From assembly GCF_900188155.1 (NCBI RefSeq), contig NZ_FZOG01000003.1:124001-188000 (forward strand): 64,000 nucleotides of DNA, read 5' to 3'. Origin of the DNA: Pseudomonas segetis. Its GTDB lineage: Bacteria; Pseudomonadota; Gammaproteobacteria; Pseudomonadales; Pseudomonadaceae. Numbering within the stretch: position 1 is the stretch's first letter; every line of letters starts with the position of its first letter. Below are positions 51,477 to 64,000 of the stretch, one piece after another. A program made the translations under genes and the position numbers. The notes beneath the pieces are model-generated. The model saw nothing but the letters and a program-made list of their open reading frames with translations. It was not told the origin of the DNA and searched no databases.

Positions 51477-52844
51477 ATGCAAGTAGCGGGTGAAACCATC
51501 GCAGCAGTCGCCACCGCACAGGGGCGCGGCGGCGTCGGCATTGTTCGGGTGTCCGGCCCCCTGGCGGGAGCGATGGCGCATGCATTTTGCCAGCGTGAAT
51601 TGAAACCCCGATACGCGCACTACGGGCCTTTCTACAGCGAAGCCGATACCGTGCTCGACGAAGGCCTGGCCTTGTATTTCCCCGGGCCCAATTCCTTCAC
51701 CGGGGAAGATGTGCTGGAACTACAAGGGCATGGCGGTCCGGTGGTTCTCGATCTGTTGCTGCGTCGCTGTGTACAACTTGGCGCGCGCCTGGCGCGACCT
51801 GGTGAGTTCAGCGAGCGTGCGTTCCTCAATGACAAACTCGACCTGGCCCAGGCCGAAGCTATCGCCGACTTGATTGAAGCCAGCTCCGAACAAGCTGCGC
51901 GCAATGCATTGCGCTCGCTGCAGGGCGAGTTCTCACGGCGCGTACACAGTTTGACCGAACGCCTGATCAGCCTGCGTATCTACGTTGAAGCAGCTATCGA
52001 CTTTCCGGAAGAGGAAATCGATTTCCTTGCCGACGGCCATGTATTGAGCCTGCTTGAGGAGGTGCGCGCAGAATTACTCAACGTGCTGCGTGAAGCGGGT
52101 CAGGGCGCACTGCTGCGCGATGGCATGACGGTTGTAATTGCCGGACGGCCCAATGCGGGCAAATCCAGTTTGCTCAATGCCCTGGCCGGGCGTGAGGCGG
52201 CAATTGTCACCGAGATTGCCGGCACCACGCGTGACGTGCTGCGTGAACATATCCACATCGACGGCATGCCACTGCACGTGGTGGATACCGCCGGCCTGCG
52301 TGATACCGAAGACCATGTGGAAAAGATCGGCGTTGAACGAGCGTTAAAAGCTATTTCTGAAGCCGACCGCATATTGCTGGTGGTTGATTCGACTGCGCCA
52401 GAAGCCGCAGATCCCTTCATGCTGTGGCCGGAGTTTCTCGATCTGCGTCCGGATCCGGCAAAAGTGACCCTGATTCGTAACAAGGCGGACCTGAGCAAGG
52501 ATTCGGTATCCCTTGAGGTCAGTGACGACGGCCATGTGACGATAAGCTTGTCGGCAAAATCCACAGAGGGTCTGGATTTACTGCGCGAGCACCTGAAAGC
52601 CTGCATGGGTTATCAACAGACCTCCGAAAGCAGCTTCAGCGCCCGGCGCAGGCACCTGGACGCACTTCATCAGGCCCAGGCCCATCTCGATCATGGTTAT
52701 GCACAGCTGACGCTCGCAGGCGCAGGTGAGCTGCTTGCAGAAGATTTGCGCCATGCCCAACAGGCCCTGGGGGAAATTACCGGAGCGTTTAGTTCCGATG
52801 ACCTGCTCGGGCGGATCTTTTCAAGCTTTTGTATCGGTAAGTGA
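51477..52844 (+). CDS. mnmE: tRNA uridine-5-carboxymethylaminomethyl modification GTPase
   Basis: The 455-residue GTPase, with MnmG, modifies wobble U34. The N-terminal THF-binding domain starts '[19 protein letters not shown]'; the G domain shows '[14 protein letters not shown]', '[13 protein letters not shown]' and 'NKADL'; the C-terminus is the catalytic CIGK. The ATG at 51477 has GGAGAG 5 bases upstream and gives the usual family length. A DnaA-box sequence lies just before it, at 51453-51461. Confidence 0.98.
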   Translation: MQVAGETIAAVATAQGRGGVGIVRVSGPLAGAMAHAFCQRELKPRYAHYGPFYSEADTVLDEGLALYFPGPNSFTGEDVLELQGHGGPVVLDLLLRRCVQLGARLARPGEFSERAFLNDKLDLAQAEAIADLIEASSEQAARNALRSLQGEFSRRVHSLTERLISLRIYVEAAIDFPEEEIDFLADGHVLSLLEEVRAELLNVLREAGQGALLRDGMTVVIAGRPNAGKSSLLNALAGREAAIVTEIAGTTRDVLREHIHIDGMPLHVVDTAGLRDTEDHVEKIGVERALKAISEADRILLVVDSTAPEAADPFMLWPEFLDLRPDPAKVTLIRNKADLSKDSVSLEVSDDGHVTISLSAKSTEGLDLLREHLKACMGYQQTSESSFSARRRHLDALHQAQAHLDHGYAQLTLAGAGELLAEDLRHAQQALGEITGAFSSDDLLGRIFSSFCIGK

Positions 52845-52854
52845 CCTTTGCAGA

Positions 52855-53745
52855 TTAGTTATCCACAGCAAGCGGGGCTTTCTGCAGATGAGCGATAAAT
52901 GCCTGGGCCAAGGCATTGCTCTCATGCAGTGGTTGGGTGATCAATGAGAAGCGCCGACGCAGTTCTAGCGGGGTTTGCAGGATAACCAAGTCGCCGGCCG
53001 CCACTTGCTCGGCAATCGACAAACCCGACAAACAGCCAATACCCAGCCCGGCCTTGACCGATTGCTTGATCGCCTCCTGACGATTCAACGCCAGGGCCAG
53101 CTTTACCTGGCCGGAGACCTGCTGGACCGCAGCATCGAATACCGCGCGGGTGCCTGAACCCGGCTCGCGTAACACCCAGCGTTGCTCGCAAATCTGTTCC
53201 GCCGTCAACTTACCCACAGCCGCCAATGGGTGGTCCGGACGGCAAAACACCTGCAATTGGTCTTCGCACCATGGTGTTATACACAGCTGGCTGTGCAGTG
53301 CCGGACCTTCGATCAAGCCCAAATGTACCTGGCCTTTTTCAACAGCGCTTATCACCTCCTCGGTATTACTGATGCGTACATCAGGATCAACCTGCTCGTG
53401 GTTGTGGATAAAGCTGCTGAGCAGCTTGGGCAGCAGATAACTGGCGATGGTCAGGCTGGCGGCGATACGCAAGGTGCCACTGATTGCATCGCCAGGGCTG
53501 TGAATAAGATTATCCAGGGTCTGCAATATCAAGCCGACTTTAGGCAATGCCGCACGACCGGCATCGGTTATCAGCAGTTCACGGCCCACGCGGTGAAACA
53601 GCGGGTAACCAAGCCCGGACTCAAGCTCTCGCAGCGCTTGGCTGGCAGCCGACTGGCTTATGGCTTGATCATCGGCGGCAGCCGTCAATCGCCCCAGGCG
53701 GGCAGTGGCTTCAAAGATCTTAAGTTGTCTCAGGCTGACGCTCAT
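52855..53745 (-). CDS. LysR-family regulator (YeiE/CysB-like), divergent from a YeiH-type gene
   Basis: The 296-residue regulator has a helix-turn-helix in 'GRLTAAADDQAISQSAASQALRELE' and a substrate domain with 'ISNTEEVISAVEKGQVHLGLIEGP', similar to YeiE-type regulators of sulfite or sulfur metabolism. It is divergent from a YeiH-family transporter gene, the classic regulator-target pair. It ends 11 bases after mnmE. Two DnaA-box sequences fall in or at the end of the gene (52859-52867, 53403-53411). Confidence 0.85.
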   Translation of the reverse strand: MSVSLRQLKIFEATARLGRLTAAADDQAISQSAASQALRELESGLGYPLFHRVGRELLITDAGRAALPKVGLILQTLDNLIHSPGDAISGTLRIAASLTIASYLLPKLLSSFIHNHEQVDPDVRISNTEEVISAVEKGQVHLGLIEGPALHSQLCITPWCEDQLQVFCRPDHPLAAVGKLTAEQICEQRWVLREPGSGTRAVFDAAVQQVSGQVKLALALNRQEAIKQSVKAGLGIGCLSGLSIAEQVAAGDLVILQTPLELRRRFSLITQPLHESNALAQAFIAHLQKAPLAVDN

Positions 53746-53851
53746 TGTTCGGTTTTACTTATGCACAGGATAAGAATAATGCGTTTTTATTAACATTACC
53801 CATGCCTGAGTATGTCGTCCATAGCAATTGTTATGGATAAATGTGAATCCC

Positions 53852-54841
53852 ATGCGCACTCTGATCGCACTGCCAGTTATCGCAATAAGCGCACTGCTGC
53901 TCGCGCAAATCCCCGCAATCAGTCAATTGGGCTTGAGCGCATTGCCGCTGGCGATCGTGCTCGGCGCCATTTATGGACATTTCAACCTGGCTGAACCGAG
54001 CGCGCGTGAAAAGTTATTCACAAGGTTCTGCCAACAACGTTTGCTGCGCACTGGCATCATCCTGTTTGGCATCAGCCTGAGTTTTCAACAGATAGTGCAG
54101 GTTGGCTGGCAAGCAGTGGTACTGGATATCACCGTTACCAGCAGCATCTTGATCCTCGGTACCTGGTTGGGGATAAGGCTTTTTGGCTTGCCCCGGGACC
54201 TGGCTGTGCTGATCTCGGCAGGCAGTGCCATATGTGGCGCCGCAGCCGTGCTGGCCAGTGAGCCGGTACTCAAGGCCAAACAGCAATACGTGACCATTGC
54301 AGTGGCGACCGTGGTGCTGTTCGGCACCCTGGCCATGTTTATTTATCCACTGGTCTTTCATATCAGCGGCATGACCGAGCACAACTTCGGTATCTACATC
54401 GGCAGCACCATACATGAAGTCGCTCAAGCCGTTGCAGCAGGGGATTCTGTGGGCGGTGAGGCGTTGCAATCGGCGGTTGTGGTCAAGCTGATCAGGGTAA
54501 TGCTGCTGGCTCCTTTCATTCTGATCCTGAGCACATTGGTATTTAGGGATGAGGCAAATCCCGGCCAAAGCAAAGCAAAAATTACCGTCCCCTGGTTTGT
54601 CCTGGGTTTTATCGCTGCAGCCTGCATCAATAGCTGGGCAGCATTACCCGTCCAAGTTATTCACAGCTTGCAACTGCTTAGCCAGTTGACCCTGGCAATG
54701 GCGATGGCAGCGCTGGGTAGTCAAACCCAGTGGCGCGTCATCAAGCAAGCAGGGTTCAAGCCCATGTTATTGGCAGCCTGCTTATTTGTGTTGTTGATCT
54801 GCGGCGGTTTTTACCTCAACAGTTGGCTTATTCCGCAGTAG
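53852..54841 (+). CDS. YeiH-family (UPF0324) putative sulfate exporter
   Basis: The 329-residue protein has about ten hydrophobic helices. Family signatures 'GIILFGISLSFQQI', 'SAGSAICGAAAVLA' and 'STIHEVAQAVAAG' are present. YeiH-type proteins are annotated as putative sulfate exporters and are linked to sulfite or cysteine stress by their YeiE neighbours. The ATG at 53852 is the first start before MRTLIALPV; no strong ribosome site is seen. The gene sits between mnmE and mnmG, which are usually neighbours in pseudomonads. Confidence 0.86.
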   Translation: MRTLIALPVIAISALLLAQIPAISQLGLSALPLAIVLGAIYGHFNLAEPSAREKLFTRFCQQRLLRTGIILFGISLSFQQIVQVGWQAVVLDITVTSSILILGTWLGIRLFGLPRDLAVLISAGSAICGAAAVLASEPVLKAKQQYVTIAVATVVLFGTLAMFIYPLVFHISGMTEHNFGIYIGSTIHEVAQAVAAGDSVGGEALQSAVVVKLIRVMLLAPFILILSTLVFRDEANPGQSKAKITVPWFVLGFIAAACINSWAALPVQVIHSLQLLSQLTLAMAMAALGSQTQWRVIKQAGFKPMLLAACLFVLLICGGFYLNSWLIPQ

Positions 54842-55350
54842 AAATCTTGCCTGGTGCGGCTTTCGGGCTTCGATCCACAGAAAAACACGCTGTGCATAAA
54901 CCCTGTGGAAAACCCCACCTGAGCCCAGTCCATAACCCGGTGATAAAAGTGAGGATAAACCGGTCTGTGGATAACCACCTGTTTAATCCACAGCTTGATG
55001 ACGGTTATCTGACAGTTTCAGTGCAGGCTCCACACAGAACCATACATCGCTGTACAGTAGGTATTTATTGGGCTGTATCAATCTATCCACAGAAAGCAGC
55101 GTGCTACTTTATAAACATAAAAATAAAGATCTTTAAAAATTCTTTCTTTTTAATTTTTATTGACCGCTCGACTTGTACAGCCCTGGACCTCAAGCAAAAG
55201 CACTGACCAATTGGCTGTTTTTTGTGCAAAAGGCTTCTTTAGCCACAGCTAACTGCCTATACTTATCGGCTAGCTAGCTTTTCTGTGCCTGACGCAGTGT
55301 CAGTGCTCGTATCAAAAGCCCCCCATTTCAGAACAAACACGAGGTGCGTG
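54842..55350. other. second origin-like region upstream of mnmG
   Basis: A 509-base non-coding stretch with DnaA boxes at 54891-54899 (TGTGCATAA) and 54966-54974 (TGTGGATAA), degenerate boxes at 54904-54912, 54984-54992 and 55083-55091, then a very AT-rich segment 55110-55160. The latter contains AAAGATCTTTAAA (55125-55137), identical to the 13 bases at 48685-48697 in the dnaA-rpmH origin. It could be a second initiation region, a DnaA-titration site, or the mnmG control region. Confidence 0.7.
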
Positions 55351-57242
<1,892 letters not shown>

Positions 57243-57243
<1 letters not shown>

Positions 57244-57896
57244 TGGGAACCTCCTTGGTGACTGAAAGTCACGCCGCAGATTTGGCTCAAGGTGCCATTG
57301 AGCTAGGTGTAGAGATATCCCCCGAGCAGCAAGCGCAGCTCATGGCGTACATGGCGTTGCTGGTCAAGTGGAATAAAGCCTACAACCTGACCGCTGTGCG
57401 CAATCCTGATGAAATGGTTTCGCGCCACCTGCTTGATAGCCTGAGCGTTGCGCCCTACGTCAACGATGCTGGGGATAACTGGCTGGATGTTGGCAGTGGC
57501 GGCGGCATGCCCGGTATACCACTGGCTATCCTGTTTCCCGGCAAGCAATTTACCCTGCTGGACTCCAACGGCAAGAAAACCCGCTTTTTGACCCAGGTAA
57601 AACTGGAGCTCAAGCTGGCCAACCTGCAAGTTATCCACAGTCGGGTAGAAGGGTTTACCCCCGATCAACCGTTCAGTGGAATCAGTTCGCGGGCATTTAG
57701 CTCGCTCAAGGACTTTTCCAACTGGACCCGTCACCTCGGCGATGGCGACACCCAATGGCTGGCCATGAAAGGCGTGCATCCAGATGATGAGCTGCAGGAA
57801 TTGCCGGACGATTTTACGCTGGTCAAAACGCAGGTTCTCAAGGTTCCCGGTTGCCAAGGCCAGCGACATCTGTTGATACTGCGTCGCTCGGTCTAA
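57243..57896 (+). CDS. rsmG: 16S rRNA m7G527 methyltransferase
   Basis: The 217-residue methyltransferase modifies G527 of 16S rRNA. SAM binding is in '[17 protein letters not shown]' ([12 protein letters not shown]), and 'HLLDSLSV' and '[10 protein letters not shown]' are family motifs. The ATG at 57243 overlaps the mnmG stop. ParA follows after 12 bases, in the standard mnmG-rsmG-parA-parB order. Confidence 0.97.
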
Positions 57897-57908
57897 GGGG
57901 AACGCAGC

Positions 57909-58697
57909 ATGGCAAAAGTATTCGCAATAGCTAACCAGAAAGGCGGCGTGGGCAAGACCACCACCTGCGTCAACCTGGCTGCCTCACTGGTCGCAACCAA
58001 GCGCCGTGTGCTGTTGATCGACCTGGACCCGCAGGGCAACGCAACCATGGGTAGCGGCGTCGACAAGCATGCGCTGGAACACTCGATCTACGATGTATTG
58101 ATCGGCGAAAGCGATCTGGGCCAGGCCATGCAGTTCTCGGAGCATGGCGGTTATCAACTGCTGCCGGCCAACCGTGACCTGACGGCGGCTGAAGTTGGCT
58201 TGCTGGAAATGCAAATGAAGGAAAGTCGCCTGCTCAACGCATTGGCGCCGATCCGCGAAAATTACGATTACATCCTGATTGATTGCCCGCCGTCGCTGTC
58301 GATGCTTACGGTCAACGCTTTGGTCGCCTCCGATGGCGTGATCATTCCGATGCAGTGCGAGTACTATGCGCTCGAGGGCCTGAGTGATCTGGTTAACAGC
58401 ATTCAGCGCATCGCCAAGCTACTCAATCCTTCACTGAAAATAGAAGGCCTGCTGCGCACCATGTATGACCCGCGCATCAGCCTGACCAACGATGTTTCCG
58501 CGCAACTCAAGGAACATTTTGGCGACCTGCTTTACCAAACTGTAATCCCGCGCAATGTGCGTTTAGCCGAAGCACCTAGCTACGGCATGCCTGCGTTGGT
58601 CTATGACAAGCAATCGCGGGGTGCCATCGCTTATTTGGCACTGGCCGGTGAATTGGTTCGCCGCCAGCGCTCACGCGCCCGAACTGTTACTGCATAA
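57909..58697 (+). CDS. parA: chromosome partitioning ATPase ParA (Soj)
   Basis: The 262-residue ATPase has the deviant Walker A KGGVGKTT near residue 10, 'LLIDLDPQGNATMG' and 'YDYILIDCPPSLSMLT' (Walker B). It moves ParB-parS complexes along the nucleoid for chromosome segregation. AGGGGAA lies before the ATG. parB follows after 11 bases, so they are cotranscribed. Confidence 0.98.
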   Translation: MAKVFAIANQKGGVGKTTTCVNLAASLVATKRRVLLIDLDPQGNATMGSGVDKHALEHSIYDVLIGESDLGQAMQFSEHGGYQLLPANRDLTAAEVGLLEMQMKESRLLNALAPIRENYDYILIDCPPSLSMLTVNALVASDGVIIPMQCEYYALEGLSDLVNSIQRIAKLLNPSLKIEGLLRTMYDPRISLTNDVSAQLKEHFGDLLYQTVIPRNVRLAEAPSYGMPALVYDKQSRGAIAYLALAGELVRRQRSRARTVTA

Positions 58698-58708
58698 GGA
58701 ATTTCTGC

Positions 58709-59581
58709 ATGGCCGCCAAGAAACGAGGGCTAGGACGAGGCTTGGATGCGTTGCTGGGTGGCACCAGCGTCGACGCATTGCAGGAAGAAGCAGCAAAGGT
58801 TGATAGCAGCGAACTGCAATACCTGCCGCTTGACCTGGTCCAGCGTGGCAAATACCAGCCACGGCGCGATATGGATCCTGCGGCCCTTGAAGAACTTGCT
58901 CAATCGATCAAGTCGCACGGGGTCATGCAACCTATCGTGGTGCGTCCGGTCGACCAGGGGCGTTTTGAAATCGTGGCTGGTGAGCGTCGCTGGCGCGCCA
59001 GCCAGCAAGCAGGTCTCGATACCATTCCGGCAATGGTCCGTGAACTGGCCGATGAAGCTGCCATCGCCATGGCGTTGATCGAGAACATCCAGCGTGAAGA
59101 CCTCAATCCGATTGAGGAGGCCATGGCTCTGCAGCGCTTGCAGCAAGAGTTCCAACTGACCCAGCAACAAGTGGCCGAGGCTGTGGGTAAGTCACGGGTG
59201 ACCATTACCAACTTGCTGCGCTTGATTGCCTTGCCTGAAGAGATCAAGACATTGCTTTCCCATGGCGACCTGGAGATGGGCCATGCCCGTGCATTGCTGG
59301 GTTTACCGGCCGAGCAACAGGTTGAAGGGGCGCGACATGTTGTCGCACGTGGCCTGACCGTACGTCAGACCGAAGCCCTGGTTCGCCAGTGGTTAAGCCA
59401 CAAAGAAGAGCCTAAAGCGGTAGCCAAGGTTGATCCTGATATCAGTCGCCTTGAACAGCGCCTCGCTGAGCGTCTAGGCTCTCCGGTGCAAATCAAGCAT
59501 GGCCAGAAGGGCAAAGGCCAATTGGTGATCCGTTACAGCTCGCTCGATGAGCTGCAAGGTGTGCTCGCTCACATTCGCTGA
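58709..59581 (+). CDS. parB: chromosome partitioning protein ParB (Spo0J)
   Basis: The 290-residue CTPase clamp binds parS and spreads. Seen are 'GRGLDALLGG' at the N-terminus, the CTP-binding box 'FEIVAGERRWRAS' (GERRWRA), 'IENIQREDLNPIEEA' (ENIQREDLNP) and the helix-turn-helix 'LTQQQVAEAVGKSRVTITNLLRL'. parS targets are present in recF at 44620-44635 and 45250-45265. AAGGA lies before the ATG. Confidence 0.98.
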   Translation: MAAKKRGLGRGLDALLGGTSVDALQEEAAKVDSSELQYLPLDLVQRGKYQPRRDMDPAALEELAQSIKSHGVMQPIVVRPVDQGRFEIVAGERRWRASQQAGLDTIPAMVRELADEAAIAMALIENIQREDLNPIEEAMALQRLQQEFQLTQQQVAEAVGKSRVTITNLLRLIALPEEIKTLLSHGDLEMGHARALLGLPAEQQVEGARHVVARGLTVRQTEALVRQWLSHKEEPKAVAKVDPDISRLEQRLAERLGSPVQIKHGQKGKGQLVIRYSSLDELQGVLAHIR

Positions 59582-59625
59582 AACAATTGAACATGTAGCA
59601 CTAGTCGGAAATCACTACCTGACAG

Positions 59626-59654
59626 TTGAATGGGGGCGCATGCGCCCCTATACT
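59626..59654 (+). promoter_or_regulatory. promoter of the atp operon with a palindromic spacer
   Basis: TTGAAT (59626-59631) and TATACT (59649-59654) are separated by 17 bases, a good sigma-70 promoter 86 bases before the atpI start. The spacer holds the perfect palindrome GGGGCGCATGCGCCCC (59633-59648), which could be an operator or form a hairpin in parB read-through RNA. Confidence 0.7.
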
Positions 59655-59739
59655 CTGCGCGCATTTCGACGGCACAAACTATGCCAAGTTCTATTGGATT
59701 GGCGGTTGACGAAAAACGTCAGATTTCAGGAAAGCAATG

Positions 59740-61033
<1,294 letters not shown>

Positions 61034-61155
61034 TAGCTATGCGCTCCGTTTGAAAGCGGGGCGCAACGCTGTCGGTGGACGCCCGTGAGGGCATGCTGGA
61101 CAAACGATTTAGCTTTACCGCTTAACCTTAGAAACACTTAACCAATACGACATAA

Positions 61156-61428
<273 letters not shown>

Positions 61429-61485
61429 TCACTCGTTTATTCGAGTGATACGGTGTGATAGACAACGAACGAGCGAGGTGTTGGC

Positions 61486-61956
61486 GTGAACATTAATGCA
61501 ACCCTGATTGGCCAGGCCGTTGCCTTCTTCATCTTCGTGATGTTCTGCATGAAGTACGTATGGCCTCCGGTCATCACTGCTCTGCAAGAACGTCAAAAGA
61601 AGATCGCAGAAGGTCTGGACGCTGCCAACCGTGCAGCTCGTGATTTGGAGTTGGCCCAAGAAAAAGCGGGTCAGCAACTGCGCGAAGCTAAAACACAGGC
61701 AGCAGAAATTATTGAGCAAGCCAAGAAACGCGGTACCCAGATTGTCGACGAGGCCCGTGAACAGGCTCGCGTTGAAGCTGACCGTGTGAAGGCTCAGGCT
61801 CAGGCTGAGATCGAACAAGAAATCAACAGTGTCAAAGACGCGCTGCGTGCCCAAGTGGGTGCTCTGGCTGTCGGCGGTGCCGAGAAGATCTTGGGCGTTT
61901 CAATCGACCAAAACGCGCACGCGGAGCTGGTTTCTAAACTGGCAGCGGAAATTTAA
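61486..61956 (+). CDS. atpF: ATP synthase F0 subunit b
   Basis: The 156-residue protein has one N-terminal helix (about 5-25) and a long charged coiled coil rich in A, E, K, Q and R that acts as the peripheral stalk. It starts with GTG (reads [10 protein letters not shown]). GAGG lies upstream. It is followed by atpH after 14 bases. Confidence 0.97.
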   Translation: MNINATLIGQAVAFFIFVMFCMKYVWPPVITALQERQKKIAEGLDAANRAARDLELAQEKAGQQLREAKTQAAEIIEQAKKRGTQIVDEAREQARVEADRVKAQAQAEIEQEINSVKDALRAQVGALAVGGAEKILGVSIDQNAHAELVSKLAAEI

Positions 61957-61970
61957 GCGAGGGCGCGATC

Positions 61971-62507
61971 ATGGCAGAATTGACCACGTTGGCCCGACCT
62001 TACGCTAAGGCTGCCTTCGAGTACGCCCAGGCTCATCAGCAACTGGCCAATTGGTCAGCCATGCTCGGCCTGGCTGCTGCGGTATCTGAAGACGATACCA
62101 TCCAGCGCGTGCTCAAGGCCCCGCGTTTGACGAGTAAAGACAAGGCCACCACTTTTATTGAAGTGTGTGGTGACAAGTTTGACGCCCAAGTAGGCAATTT
62201 CATCCACGTATTGGCTGAAAACGATCGCCTGGCTTTGTTGCCGGAAATCGTTGCCCTGTTCGAGCTGTATAAAGCAGAGCAGGAAAAGTCGATTGACGTT
62301 GATGTCACCAGTGCTTTTGCGTTGAACGATGAACAGCAAGACAAACTCGCCAAGGTTCTCAGTGCACGGCTCGGTCGAGAAGTGCGTCTGCACGCCGCGG
62401 AGGATGCCAACCTTATAGGTGGTGTCATCATTCGCGCCGGCGACCTGGTTATCGATGGCTCAGTTCGCGGCAAAATCGCGAAGCTGGCCGAAGCATTGAA
62501 ATCTTGA
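61971..62507 (+). CDS. atpH: ATP synthase F1 subunit delta
   Basis: The 178-residue subunit links F1 to the peripheral stalk. It begins '[16 protein letters not shown]' and ends '[30 protein letters not shown]', the conserved OSCP/delta pattern ([17 protein letters not shown]). The next gene, atpA, starts 21 bases later. Confidence 0.97.
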   Translation: MAELTTLARPYAKAAFEYAQAHQQLANWSAMLGLAAAVSEDDTIQRVLKAPRLTSKDKATTFIEVCGDKFDAQVGNFIHVLAENDRLALLPEIVALFELYKAEQEKSIDVDVTSAFALNDEQQDKLAKVLSARLGREVRLHAAEDANLIGGVIIRAGDLVIDGSVRGKIAKLAEALKS

Positions 62508-62528
62508 GTTTGAAGGGGCAGCAGAGCT

Positions 62529-64000
62529 ATGCAGCAACTCAATCCTTCCGAAATAAGTGAAATCATCAAGGGACGTATCGAGAAACTCGACGTCTCTTCC
62601 CAAGCCCGTAACGAAGGCACTATCGTCAGCGTATCCGACGGTATCGTGCGTATTCACGGTCTCGCCGATGCTATGTACGGCGAAATGATCGAGTTCCCGG
62701 GTGGCGTCTACGGTATGGCACTGAACCTGGAGCAAGACTCCGTAGGTGCAGTCGTACTGGGTGCATACACCACGCTCGCAGAAGGCATGAGCGCGAAGTG
62801 CACCGGCCGTATCCTCGAAGTTCCGGTTGGTCCGGAGCTGCTGGGTCGTGTTGTTGACGCATTGGGTAATCCAATCGACGGTAAAGGCCCGCTGAACAAC
62901 GTCGCTACCGACGCTGTTGAAAAGGTTGCACCGGGCGTGATCTGGCGTAAGTCGGTTGATCAGCCGGTACAGACTGGCTACAAGTCAGTCGATGCCATGA
63001 TCCCGGTAGGCCGTGGCCAGCGTGAGCTGATCATTGGTGACCGTCAGATCGGTAAGACTGCTTTGGCAGTCGACGCCATCATCAACCAGAAAGACAGCGG
63101 CATTAAGTGTGTATACGTGGCAATCGGTCAGAAGCAATCGACCATCGCCAACGTGGTGCGCAAGCTGGAAGAAAACGGCGCCCTGGCCAACACCATCGTG
63201 GTGGCGGCTTCGGCTTCTGAATCCCCAGCGCTGCAGTACATTTCTGCCTACTCCGGTTGCACCATGGGTGAATACTTCCGTGACCGTGGTGAAGACGCGC
63301 TGATCGTTTATGACGATCTGTCCAAGCAAGCAGTGGCTTATCGTCAGATTTCCCTGTTGCTGCGCCGTCCACCAGGCCGTGAAGCATACCCAGGCGACGT
63401 GTTCTATCTCCACAGCCGTCTGCTGGAGCGTGCATCGCGCGTATCCGAAGAGTACGTCGAGAAGTTCACCAATGGTGCTGTGACTGGCAAAACCGGTTCC
63501 TTGACCGCGCTGCCAATCATTGAAACCCAGGCTGGCGACGTTTCTGCGTTCGTACCAACCAACGTGATTTCGATCACTGACGGTCAGATCTTCCTTGAGA
63601 CCTCGATGTTCAACTCCGGTATCCGTCCAGCGGTCAACGCTGGTATCTCGGTATCCCGTGTAGGTGGCGCGGCTCAAACCAAGATCATCAAGAAGCTTTC
63701 CGGTGGTATCCGTACCGCTCTGGCTCAGTACCGTGAATTGGCGGCATTCGCCCAGTTCGCATCTGACCTGGACGAGGCTACTCGTAAGCAACTCGAGCAT
63801 GGTGAGCGCGTTACTGAGCTGATGAAGCAGAAGCAATATGCACCAATGTCTATCGCAGACATGGCGCTGTCGCTGTACGCAGCTGAGCGTGGTTTCCTGC
63901 GGGATGTCGAAGTGGCCAAGATTGGCGCATTCGAGCAAGCCCTGATTGCTTACTTCAACCGTGATCACGCTGACTTGTTGGCGAAGATTAACGTGAAGGG
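62529..64000 (+). CDS. atpA: ATP synthase F1 subunit alpha (3' end beyond the window)
   Basis: The first 490 codons are present; the normal length is about 514, so roughly 24 residues lie beyond the window edge. It begins [18 protein letters not shown] and shows the P-loop [10 protein letters not shown] near residue 170 and '[11 protein letters not shown]' near 375. The usual E. coli P-loop is GDRQTGKT; I for T is common in other pseudomonads. The subunit is the non-catalytic nucleotide-binding partner of beta. Confidence 0.97.
   Translation, partial: MQQLNPSEISEIIKGRIEKLDVSSQARNEGTIVSVSDGIVRIHGLADAMYGEMIEFPGGVYGMALNLEQDSVGAVVLGAYTTLAEGMSAKCTGRILEVPVGPELLGRVVDALGNPIDGKGPLNNVATDAVEKVAPGVIWRKSVDQPVQTGYKSVDAMIPVGRGQRELIIGDRQIGKTALAVDAIINQKDSGIKCVYVAIGQKQSTIANVVRKLEENGALANTIVVAASASESPALQYISAYSGCTMGEYFRDRGEDALIVYDDLSKQAVAYRQISLLLRRPPGREAYPGDVFYLHSRLLERASRVSEEYVEKFTNGAVTGKTGSLTALPIIETQAGDVSAFVPTNVISITDGQIFLETSMFNSGIRPAVNAGISVSRVGGAAQTKIIKKLSGGIRTALAQYRELAAFAQFASDLDEATRKQLEHGERVTELMKQKQYAPMSIADMALSLYAAERGFLRDVEVAKIGAFEQALIAYFNRDHADLLAKINVK

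Overview
The window is the replication-origin neighbourhood of a gammaproteobacterial chromosome, almost certainly from the Pseudomonadaceae. The order (outward from the origin) dnaA-dnaN-recF-gyrB ... gmhB-glyS-glyQ-tag-lpxL-PilZ-yhhQ-TPR-trkA-rsmB-fmt-def-LysM-dprA-tsaC-qor-hemF-aroE ... SulP ... betC, and on the other side rpmH-rnpA-yidD-yidC-mnmE-mnmG-rsmG-parA-parB-atpIBEFHA, is the standard Pseudomonas layout. A marine or halotolerant, lower-GC pseudomonad (for example Halopseudomonas) is a guess based on the choline-O-sulfate and TRAP genes; the sequence alone does not fix the species.

Region by region. 1-4.3 kb: end of an unidentified membrane protein, a glyoxalase-fold protein, a DUF5924-type membrane protein, a membrane-anchored M16 peptidase and an NAD-dependent epimerase. 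4.3-10.3 kb: AraC-type regulator, TAXI-TRAP binding protein and fused permease, and an outer-membrane barrel-like protein. 10.3-17.4 kb: D,D-endopeptidase PbpG, then a choline-O-sulfate locus (LysR regulator, betC, choline-binding protein) and a SulP anion transporter. 17.4-35.8 kb: housekeeping genes for shikimate, heme, tRNA modification, competence, N-terminal formylation, rRNA methylation, potassium uptake, queuosine salvage, lipid A, DNA repair, glycyl-tRNA synthetase and heptose synthesis. A compact preQ1-I-like riboswitch precedes the queuosine-precursor transporter yhhQ.

35.9-41.7 kb is the most interesting stretch. It is a tight six-gene operon encoding a nearly complete phospholipid-making module: CDP-alcohol phosphatidyltransferase, alpha/beta-hydrolase fused to a methyltransferase, PAP2 fused to a dual-specificity phosphatase, a small membrane protein, an acyltransferase and a CdsA-like cytidylyltransferase. 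It resembles the uncharacterised ynbABCD genes of E. coli with two additions. It lies between the conserved acyltransferase gene and gyrB, with a small inverted-repeat element on its left and a collapsed IS-end remnant on its right.

42-64 kb is the origin itself. The dnaA-dnaN-recF-gyrB operon runs leftwards and carries two parS sites inside recF. The dnaA-rpmH gap has DnaA boxes and an AT-rich unwinding-like segment. A second origin-like gap lies upstream of mnmG and repeats the same 13-base AT-rich core. Between mnmE and mnmG sits a divergent LysR/YeiH-type transporter pair unusually rich in DnaA boxes. The window ends inside atpA.
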